Shown in pieces: positions 58,183 through 64,000 of a stretch of DNA of 64,000 bases (positions are counted from its first letter, which is position 1; each line of letters begins with the position of its first letter). Source of the stretch: an uncultured Faecalibacterium sp. Lineage in GTDB: Bacteria; Bacillota; Clostridia; Oscillospirales; Ruminococcaceae. A program made the translations under genes and the position numbers. The notes below the pieces were generated by a model. That model searched no databases, was not told the origin of the DNA, and worked only from the letters and a program-made list of their open reading frames with translations. The DNA lies in the NCBI GenBank assembly GCA_934547065.1, contig CAKTEF010000006.1:1-64000 (forward strand), in the 5' to 3' direction.

Positions 58183-58696
58183 GAGGCCCCGGCACGAGCG
58201 GGTGCTGCGGCTGGTTCTGGCCGGACTGATGGGCGCTTTGCTGGTGGTCAGCAAGCAGGCGATGAGCAGCCTGCCCAACATTGAGCCGGTGACGCTGCTC
58301 ATCATCCTGTTTGCGCTGGAACTGCCGCGCGAAACGCCGGGGGCCATCACGGTGTTTTTGCTGCTGCAAGGCGTGCTGTACGGCTTTGGCATCTGGTGGG
58401 CCATGTACCTGTATATCTGGTATCTGCTGGCTTTTCTGGCCCGGCGGCTGCGCAGGATGGACAGCGCTTTTGGCTGGGCGGTGTTCAGCGGGCTGTATGG
58501 GCTGTGTTTTGGCGGGCTGTGCGCGGCCGTGTATCTGGCGGCCAGGACCCCGGCCTTTGCGCTGAGCTGGTGGCTCAGCGGCCTTTCCTACGATGCCATG
58601 CACGGCGTGGGCAATTTTGCCATCATGCTGCTGCTCTACCGCCCGCTGCGGCAGGCTCTGCAAACGGCCAAGCGGCAGATCCATTTGACGGACTGA
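58160..58696 (+). CDS. ECF transporter S component-like membrane protein
   Basis: A 178-residue protein with about five to six hydrophobic segments: LRLVLAGLMGALLVVSKQAMSSLPNIEPVTLLIILFAL at the start is a typical S-component beginning, and YDAMHGVGNFAIMLLLYRPLRQAL ends it. It overlaps the DUF4430 gene by 23 bp. Together they could bind and carry a vitamin such as cobalamin, with the shared energising module encoded elsewhere. The start is uncertain: no clear ribosome site precedes the ATG. Confidence 0.7.
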   Translation: MHLPTQNKRPRHERVLRLVLAGLMGALLVVSKQAMSSLPNIEPVTLLIILFALELPRETPGAITVFLLLQGVLYGFGIWWAMYLYIWYLLAFLARRLRRMDSAFGWAVFSGLYGLCFGGLCAAVYLAARTPAFALSWWLSGLSYDAMHGVGNFAIMLLLYRPLRQALQTAKRQIHLTD

Positions 58697-58701
58697 AACA
58701 C

Positions 58702-58748
58702 AAAAAGGAGCGTGCTCCCCATTGTTCCGGGAAGTGCGCTCCTTTTTT
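58702..58748. terminator. Bidirectional terminator
   Basis: AAAAAGGAGCG ... CGCTCCTTTTTT with a partly paired inner part. It lies between the ECF gene and the convergent small peptide gene. Confidence 0.8.
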
Positions 58749-58763
58749 GTCCGCAGGTGCGGT

Positions 58764-58856
58764 TCAGCCAAACAGTTTGCCCAGGATCCACAGCAGGGCA
58801 CTGGGGAGACCGGCCTGGCCCAGCAGCTTGAGCAGGGTCGAAACGAGAAACGACAT
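58764..58856 (-). CDS. 30-residue amphipathic peptide next to an Agr-like system
   Basis: The frame encodes a 30-residue peptide starting MSFLVSTLLKLLGQAG and ending LWILGKLFG: no Cys, two Lys as the only charged residues, and hydrophobic residues in an amphipathic helical pattern broken by a Gly-Leu-Pro. AAAAGGAG lies seven bases before the ATG and a terminator follows the stop. It is divergent from a LytTR regulator and AgrC-like kinase. Phenol-soluble-modulin-like toxin, leaderless bacteriocin or signal are all possible; none is shown. Confidence 0.5.
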   Translation of the reverse strand: MSFLVSTLLKLLGQAGLPSALLWILGKLFG

Positions 58857-58991
58857 GAGGATACTCCTTTTCCGTTGGTTTGGGAGCCGCCCGGAAAACG
58901 GGGCTCCGGTAAGAATACGGCCCGGATGCGGCCCGGATTGCTGGAAATGATTTCCGGCCCCGGCGTGCGGCTCTTTTTGCCGCCGGTCCTC

Positions 58992-59020
58992 TTGCTGAAA
59001 TTGCGGAAAAAAGGTACAAT
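58992..59020 (+). promoter_or_regulatory. Promoter of the LytTR regulator
   Basis: TTGCTG (58992-58997), 17 bp, TACAAT (59015-59020). The divergent peptide side has a tandem repeat ATCCGGGCCG (twice, 11 bp apart, minus strand, near 58919-58941) followed by a TATTCT that could be a -10. Confidence 0.6.
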
Positions 59021-59130
59021 AAAGATTGGAAAGAAGCTCCGGGCCGGACAGTCTGACCGGCGGAGCAAAAAGGAAAACTGCTTGTTTTCCAAAACCGAAA
59101 AAACAACGGGGAGTAAACACGGAATCTTTC

Positions 59131-59868
59131 ATGCTGAAGATAGCTTTTTGTGATGATGACGATGCAGTGCTTGCCCAGGTGCAGGACCTGCTGGAACAAT
59201 ATAAGACCCGCCAGCCGCAGGAGCTGCGCAGCAGCGCATTCCACAGCTCCGTGGAGCTGGTGAACGGCATTGAGGGCGGGATGCGGTACGATGTGATCTT
59301 TCTGGATGTGATCATGCCCGGCGAAAACGGGATCGGCGCGGCCCGTCAGATCCGGCAGTATGATCCGGATGTCAAGATCATTTTTCTGACCGCCTCGCCC
59401 GAGTTTGCGGTGGAGTCCTACGCGGTGGGGGCCTATTATTACCAGCTCAAGCCCATCTGCCCCGAAAGCTTTTTCCGCCTGCTGGATTCGGTCACGGCGG
59501 CCTGCCTCCGGGAGCGGGAGCGCAGCCTGGTCCTGCGGTGCAAAAACGGCGTGACCCGCGTGGAACTGGAACAGCTGGAATACTGCGAGGTCATGGGCCG
59601 GACACTGGTGTTCCACCGGGCCGACGGCACCGTGGTGGAAAGCTCCGGCCGGCTGGATGATCTGTGTGCCCAGCTGGCAAAATACGAGAATTTCCTGCGG
59701 CCGCATCGGTCGTTTCTTGTCAACATGGAGTATATCCAGGGCGTTTCACGCCAAGCGGTAACCATGTGCAGCGGAGCCAAGGTGCCGGTGCCCCATGGCA
59801 GATACTCGGAGATCAAGAACCGGTATCTGGAATACGCATTCAGCCGGAAGCAGGTGGTGCTGCCATGA
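59131..59868 (+). CDS. LytTR response regulator (AgrA type)
   Basis: A 245-residue regulator. The receiver domain has acidic pocket CDDDDAVL, phospho-acceptor Asp in VIFLDVIMPG and the switch Thr/Lys in FLTAS and QLKPI. The C-terminal LytTR DNA-binding domain has YCEVMGRTLVFH, FLRPHRSFLVNMEYI and GRYSEIKNRYLEY. The ribosome site is poor (GGGGAG 15 bp upstream), so the start may be a little off. It overlaps the kinase gene by four bases. It probably controls the divergent peptide gene. Confidence 0.85.
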   Translation: MLKIAFCDDDDAVLAQVQDLLEQYKTRQPQELRSSAFHSSVELVNGIEGGMRYDVIFLDVIMPGENGIGAARQIRQYDPDVKIIFLTASPEFAVESYAVGAYYYQLKPICPESFFRLLDSVTAACLRERERSLVLRCKNGVTRVELEQLEYCEVMGRTLVFHRADGTVVESSGRLDDLCAQLAKYENFLRPHRSFLVNMEYIQGVSRQAVTMCSGAKVPVPHGRYSEIKNRYLEYAFSRKQVVLP

Positions 59869-61136
59869 AGCTTTTATACCTGGCAAACGGCCTTGCCGTA
59901 GGCGTGTTTGGCATGGTGCTGTCCGCCTCGTTCTGCGAGGTGGTCTGGACCCGTGAAAAGCGCCGGGCGCTGGTGGGCAGCATGGTCTGCCTGCTGTTGC
60001 TGCAGGCGCTGGTGTATGCCGCCCTGGAGGAAGGCAGCCTGGAAGCGCTGTATCCGCTGGTGACCCATCTGCCGCTTGCCGTTGTTCTGTGCTGGCTCAG
60101 CGGCCAGCGGCTGTGGCCGGTGATCTCGGTGCTCACGGCCTATCTGTGCTGCCAGCTGCGCCGGTGGCTGGCGCTGCTGGTGGCGGCCATGGCGGGCGGC
60201 GGGATCGTTACGCAGGAGGTCGTGGAGCTGGTGGTCACCCTGCCTTTGCTGTGGGCGCTGGTGCGGTACGCCGCCCCTTCGGTGCGCGCGATCTCGCATT
60301 ATCCCACCTCAGTGCAGTGGCAGTTTGCAGTGATCCCGGCGCTGAGCTACGGGTTTGATTACCTGACCCGCATTTACACCGATTGGCTCAACGAGGGCAG
60401 TCCGGCGGCCGTGGAGTTCATGCCCTTTGTCTGCTGCCTGGCCTACCTGCTTTTTGTGCTCCGCACCTCGGAGGAGGTGCAGGCGCGCACGGCGCTGGAA
60501 CAGACCCAGAACAGTCTGAATCTGCAGGTGGATCAGGCCGTGCGGGAGATCGAGGCGCTGCGGGTGTCGCAGAAAACGGCCAGCACCTATCGCCACGACC
60601 TGCGCCATCACCTGCAATACCTTTCGGCCTGCATTGAAAATGGGCGGTCGGAACAGGCACAGGATTACATCCATACCATCTGCGCCGAGATCGACGCAGG
60701 CAAGGTGACGGTCTACTGCCAGAACGAGGCCGCCAACCTGATCCTCTCGGCCTTTGCAGGGCGGGCGGAAGCGCGTGGCATCCCCCTGAATCTTCAGGCT
60801 GTGATCCCGCAGGACCTTCCCGTTTCGGAAAGCGACCTGTGCGTGCTGCTGTCCAATGCGCTGGAAAACGCCCTGCACGCCTGCGCGGCCCTGCGCACGG
60901 CCGGGCAGCGGGCGGAGATCGCGCTTTCGGCCTACGAAAAGAACGCCCGGCTGTTCCTGGAGATCCGCAACCGCTGCGGCGATGCGGTGGCCTTTGATGA
61001 GGAGGGCATCCCGGTCACGGACCGTCCCGGCCACGGCATCGGGGTGCGCAGCATCTGCGCCATCGTGGAAAAATACGGCGGGGTCTGCTCGTTTTCCGCC
61101 CGGAATGGGTGGTTCGTGCTCCGCGTTTCCCTGTAA
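59865..61136 (+). CDS. AgrC-like sensor histidine kinase (HPK10/GHKL)
   Basis: A 423-residue kinase. Six or so hydrophobic segments fill residues 1-205, followed by a coiled-coil stretch, the H-box [18 protein letters not shown], the N-box [14 protein letters not shown] and the G-box [18 protein letters not shown]. This matches AgrC/ComD-type peptide receptors. No agrB-like processing protease was found in the window. ATGA overlap with the regulator gene. Confidence 0.85.
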   Translation: MKLLYLANGLAVGVFGMVLSASFCEVVWTREKRRALVGSMVCLLLLQALVYAALEEGSLEALYPLVTHLPLAVVLCWLSGQRLWPVISVLTAYLCCQLRRWLALLVAAMAGGGIVTQEVVELVVTLPLLWALVRYAAPSVRAISHYPTSVQWQFAVIPALSYGFDYLTRIYTDWLNEGSPAAVEFMPFVCCLAYLLFVLRTSEEVQARTALEQTQNSLNLQVDQAVREIEALRVSQKTASTYRHDLRHHLQYLSACIENGRSEQAQDYIHTICAEIDAGKVTVYCQNEAANLILSAFAGRAEARGIPLNLQAVIPQDLPVSESDLCVLLSNALENALHACAALRTAGQRAEIALSAYEKNARLFLEIRNRCGDAVAFDEEGIPVTDRPGHGIGVRSICAIVEKYGGVCSFSARNGWFVLRVSL

Positions 61137-61159
61137 AAACACATCAGGAGGGATCAGCA

Positions 61160-62656
61160 ATGTCCTATATCATGGCGCTGGATGCCGGTACCACCTCAAA
61201 CCGCTGCATCCTGTTTGACAAGGCCGGGCGGATGTGCAGCGTGGCACAAAAGGAGTTCACCCAGTATTTCCCCAAACCCGGCTGGGTGGAGCACGACGCG
61301 AACGAGATCTGGGCCACCCAGCTGGGCGTGGCGCTTTCGGCCATGAACAAGATCGGGGCCGGCGCGGCCGAGATCGCGGCCATCGGCATCACCAACCAGC
61401 GGGAGACTACCATCGTCTGGGATCGGGAGACGGGGGAGCCGGTCTGCCATGCCATCGTCTGGCAGTGCCGCCGCACCAGCGCCCTGTGCGACGAGCTGAA
61501 AGCCAAGGGGCTGACCGAGACGTTCCGGCAGAAAACGGGCCTGGTCATCGACGCATACTTCTCGGCCACCAAGCTGAAATGGATCCTGGACAACGTGCCC
61601 GGCGTGCGGGCGCGGGCCGAGGCCGGGCAGCTGCTGTTTGGCACGGTGGAGACCTGGCTGATCTGGAAGCTGACCGGCGGCCGCGCCCATGTGACCGATT
61701 ACACCAACGCCAGCCGCACCATGATGTTCAACATCCACACCTTGACGTGGGACGATGACATCCTCCGCATCCTGAACATCCCGCGCTGCATGCTGCCCAC
61801 GCCCATGCCGTCCAGCTGCGTGTATGCCGTGGCAGATCCCATCCACTTTGGCAGCGCCATCCGCATTGCCGGGGCGGCGGGCGACCAGCAGGCGGCCCTG
61901 TTCGGCCAGACCTGCTTTGCCTCCGGCGAGGCGAAAAACACCTTTGGCACCGGCGGCTTTTTGCTGATGAACACCGGCGAGGCTCCGGTGCTCTCGCAGA
62001 ATGGGCTGGTCACAACCATTGCCTGCGGGGCGGGCGGTAAGGTGCAGTATGCGCTGGAAGGCTCCATCTTTGTGGCCGGGGCCGCCATCCAGTGGCTGCG
62101 GGACGAGCTGCGCCTGCTGGACGATGCCCGCGACTCGGAGTACATGGCCCAGAAAGTGCCGGACACCAACGGCTGCTATGTGGTGCCTGCGTTCACCGGT
62201 TTGGGTGCGCCCCACTGGGATCAGTATGCGCGGGGGGCCATCGTGGGCCTGACCCGCGGCTGCAACAAATACCACATCATCCGTGCCACGCTGGACAGCC
62301 TGTGCTATCAGGTCAACGATGTCCTGCGTGCGATGCAGGCGGATTCCGGCATCCCGCTCAAAGCGCTGAAGGTGGACGGCGGGGCCTGCGCCAACAACTA
62401 CCTGATGCAGACCATGGCGGACCTGAGCGGCCTGCCGGTCATGCGGCCCTGCTGCGTGGAGACCACGGCGCTGGGCGCAGCCTATCTGGCGGGCCTGGCG
62501 GTGGGGTACTGGTCCTCCACCGACGAGGTGATCCGCAACTGGGCCGTGGACCGCACCTTTGCCCCGCAGATCACCGAGCAGGAGCGCGCCAAGCGGATCA
62601 AAGGCTGGAACAAGGCCGTCCGCTGTTCCTACCACTGGGCAGAGGATGAAGAATAA
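61160..62656 (+). CDS. glpK: Glycerol kinase
   Basis: A 498-residue FGGY kinase that phosphorylates glycerol to glycerol-3-phosphate. Signatures are [54 protein letters not shown] and [15 protein letters not shown]. Length is normal. Ribosome site AGGAGGG. It follows the kinase gene by 23 bp with no terminator between, so it may be cotranscribed with the two-component genes, though no functional link is evident. Confidence 0.95.
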   Translation: MSYIMALDAGTTSNRCILFDKAGRMCSVAQKEFTQYFPKPGWVEHDANEIWATQLGVALSAMNKIGAGAAEIAAIGITNQRETTIVWDRETGEPVCHAIVWQCRRTSALCDELKAKGLTETFRQKTGLVIDAYFSATKLKWILDNVPGVRARAEAGQLLFGTVETWLIWKLTGGRAHVTDYTNASRTMMFNIHTLTWDDDILRILNIPRCMLPTPMPSSCVYAVADPIHFGSAIRIAGAAGDQQAALFGQTCFASGEAKNTFGTGGFLLMNTGEAPVLSQNGLVTTIACGAGGKVQYALEGSIFVAGAAIQWLRDELRLLDDARDSEYMAQKVPDTNGCYVVPAFTGLGAPHWDQYARGAIVGLTRGCNKYHIIRATLDSLCYQVNDVLRAMQADSGIPLKALKVDGGACANNYLMQTMADLSGLPVMRPCCVETTALGAAYLAGLAVGYWSSTDEVIRNWAVDRTFAPQITEQERAKRIKGWNKAVRCSYHWAEDEE

Positions 62657-62670
62657 AGCGAGAACAAACG

Positions 62671-62705
62671 GCAAAGCCCTTTCCCGGCGGAGGAAAGGGC
62701 TTTGC
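62671..62705. terminator. Bidirectional terminator
   Basis: Arms GCAAAGCCCTTTCC and GGAAAGGGCTTTGC, loop CGGCGGA; shared by glpK and the convergent lysR gene. Confidence 0.85.
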
Positions 62706-62710
62706 GCGTT

Positions 62711-63637
62711 TCAGGATCCAAATTGCAGATACTCCTGGGCGTAGCTGCGGGCCAGCTCGATGAAGCGCTGCATGGCCCGGCTGAGCTGGTAGCCCTTGGG
62801 GTAGGCGGCCCCGAAATGGAACCGGGGTGCGTGGGGCAGGTAGTACCAGGCAATGTTCGTGCGGTCATGCACCTGCGACTGCGGGATGATGGTGTTGCAC
62901 AGCCCCATGGAGGCCGTCTGCTCCAAAAAGCTGTTGTAGCTGGATTCCGTTACAATGTTGGGGCGGAACCCGGCCCGCTGGAACAGCGGGTCGATCAGCT
63001 CGCTGCGCATGGTGGAGTTGGACAGGGCCGTGGAAAAATCGTCGTGTTCCAGCTGGCGCAGGTCGATGGCCTTGGCGGGCGGGTAGGTCGGCTCGTCCGG
63101 GTCCACCAGCGGGTGGGTGATGGGCAGGCCCAGCAGCAGGTTCTCCTGGCTGAAGTCAAGGTAGTCCACGTCCTGGTACAGCTGGGGATACCCGATCAGG
63201 ATAAAGGCGATGTCCAGTCGGCCGTCCCGCAGCATGTCCAGCATGTCCTGGGTCATCAGCTGGCGGCAGTGGATGGAGATGCCGGGGTACTCGGCGTGGA
63301 ACGCGGGGTAGACCTTGGCAAACATATCGCGCCCATGTTCAAAGGTCAGGCCGATCTCATAGCTGCCGATCTTCTGGTCTTTCAGGTCCTGCAGCAGGGT
63401 ATAGGTCTGCTGGCGCACGGCCAGCATCTGACGGCAGCCGTTGATGTAAATTTCACCCGCCGGGGTGGGCGTGACCCGGTGATGGCTGCGGACGAACAGC
63501 TGCAGCCCCAGTTCCCGTTCCAGCTTGAGCAGCTGCTGGTTCAGCGCCGAGGGGGTCAGGTAGAGCTGCTCGGCCGCTTTGGTGATGTTTTCGCAATCGG
63601 CAATGGCGACAAGATATTCCTGCTGTTTCAGATCCAT
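62711..63637 (-). CDS. LysR-family transcriptional regulator
   Basis: A 308-residue regulator with an N-terminal winged helix-turn-helix (MDLKQQEYLVAIADCENITKAAEQLYLTPSALNQQLLKLE) and a LysR substrate domain. It is divergent from the twin-arginine lipoprotein at 63897 and so most likely controls it, as is common for LysR proteins and substrate-binding proteins. Ribosome site AGGAGGTGC. The effector is unknown. Confidence 0.9.
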   Translation of the reverse strand: MDLKQQEYLVAIADCENITKAAEQLYLTPSALNQQLLKLERELGLQLFVRSHHRVTPTPAGEIYINGCRQMLAVRQQTYTLLQDLKDQKIGSYEIGLTFEHGRDMFAKVYPAFHAEYPGISIHCRQLMTQDMLDMLRDGRLDIAFILIGYPQLYQDVDYLDFSQENLLLGLPITHPLVDPDEPTYPPAKAIDLRQLEHDDFSTALSNSTMRSELIDPLFQRAGFRPNIVTESSYNSFLEQTASMGLCNTIIPQSQVHDRTNIAWYYLPHAPRFHFGAAYPKGYQLSRAMQRFIELARSYAQEYLQFGS

Positions 63638-63796
63638 CGGGCACCTCCTGTGGCAAGTTGACGGTTTTTGAACGCTGGTTTTGTGCAGGTTTTGAAAACG
63701 AAAGCGTTTTTTGTGCAGACTCTACAAAGAAAAACGCCCTTTTTTGACAGAACGCGCTCCAATCCCTCAAACTGTTAGAAAAATTGTCGAATAAGC

Positions 63797-63836
63797 TCAA
63801 TTTGAGTAACTTTACTTCCGATTATAACAGGATTAG
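63797..63836 (+). promoter_or_regulatory. Candidate promoter of the Tat lipoprotein gene
   Basis: AT-rich region with TTTACT, 17 bp, TAGAAT (ending near 63839) and an overlapping TTGAGT/TATAAC pair with a 15-bp spacer. Neither is strong, which would fit a promoter that needs an activator such as the divergent LysR protein. Confidence 0.35.
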
Positions 63837-63896
63837 AATAAAAAGCAAGAGAGGACACCCCGTGGAGGGTGCCAGAAAAAGATGGAGGACAACAAC

Positions 63897-64000
63897 ATGA
63901 AAAAGATCACGCGACGCAGTTTTCTGGCAGCAGCAGGTCTTGGCGCTGCCGCACTGGCTCTGACCGCCTGCGGCGGTTCCGGTTCTTCTCCGGCATCTTC
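63897..64000 (+). CDS. Tat-exported lipoprotein, probable substrate-binding protein (truncated)
   Basis: The first 34 codons are in the window. They encode MKKITRRSFLAAAGLGAAAL followed by LTACGGSGS: a twin-arginine signal (TRRSFL) combined with a lipobox and a Gly/Ser linker. This is the usual start of extracellular solute-binding lipoproteins of TRAP, ABC or TTT transporters in this group. GATGGAGG precedes the ATG. The rest lies outside the window. Confidence 0.7.
   Translation, partial: MKKITRRSFLAAAGLGAAALALTACGGSGSSPAS

Overview
The window reads as a chromosomal segment of a moderately GC-rich Gram-positive gut anaerobe, most likely Faecalibacterium or a close Oscillospiraceae/Ruminococcaceae relative. 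This is inferred from a complete Rnf operon, a full hexuronate catabolic block, dipicolinate synthase genes, diacylglyceryl-type lipoproteins, sortase-anchored pili, strong AGGAGG-type ribosome sites and intergenic palindromic repeats of the kind seen in that group. No rRNA, tRNA, CRISPR array, transposase or phage gene was seen.

Layout. 1-2918: the start of an exported-protein gene on the minus strand, then a Cof-type HAD phosphatase, a DEDDh exonuclease and a VTT-domain membrane protein. 2959-3420: a compact type I toxin-antitoxin locus; a homologous one lies at 46425-46881. 3520-11432: eleven tandem paralogous lipoproteins in five transcription units, the last three being repeats of a three-gene cassette. 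Every unit starts with a promoter whose -35/-10 spacer is a run of 10 or 11 G, followed by a leader hairpin, and ends with a copy of the same terminator. This is the most striking feature: a lipoprotein array with five apparently phase-variable promoters.

11494-19792: dipicolinate synthase dpaAB, a D,D-carboxypeptidase, a nested palindromic repeat, and a surface-polysaccharide group (rmlC, ABC exporter permease and ATPase, two-domain glycosyltransferase) followed by a DUF5662 protein and a lipoprotein. 20249-25496: the rnfCDGEAB ferredoxin:NAD oxidoreductase operon. 25639-30801: MFS transporter, a 366-bp non-coding element, queH, a DUF896 protein, purA and a DegV protein. 31122-37508: a six-gene pilus operon whose order (tip adhesin, small protein, signal-peptidase-like protein, backbone pilin, class B sortase, proline-rich anchor pilin) matches the streptococcal FCT pilus region. 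Its signal peptidase has lost the catalytic Ser and Lys, as in streptococcal SipA. 37526-39551: cidA-lrgB and a secreted protein.

39578-56600: a hexuronate/pectin-derivative block. uxaC, uxaB and uxaA handle galacturonate; uxaC, uxuB and uxuA handle glucuronate; kduI and kduD handle 5-keto-4-deoxyuronate; kdgK and a KDPG aldolase fused to a VOC domain finish the route to pyruvate and glyceraldehyde-3-phosphate. A GntR/FCD regulator (52934-53608) sits inside, and four promoters carry copies of a TTGTATACAA palindrome, so one local regulon is proposed. No sugar-acid transporter or pectinase was seen here. 56671-64000: ROK-family kinase, DUF4430 lipoprotein plus ECF-type S component, a 30-residue amphipathic peptide divergent from an AgrC/AgrA-like two-component system, glycerol kinase, a LysR regulator, and the start of a twin-arginine lipoprotein, probably a substrate-binding protein.

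All functional assignments come from reading translated sequence and recalling family signatures; no database search was run.
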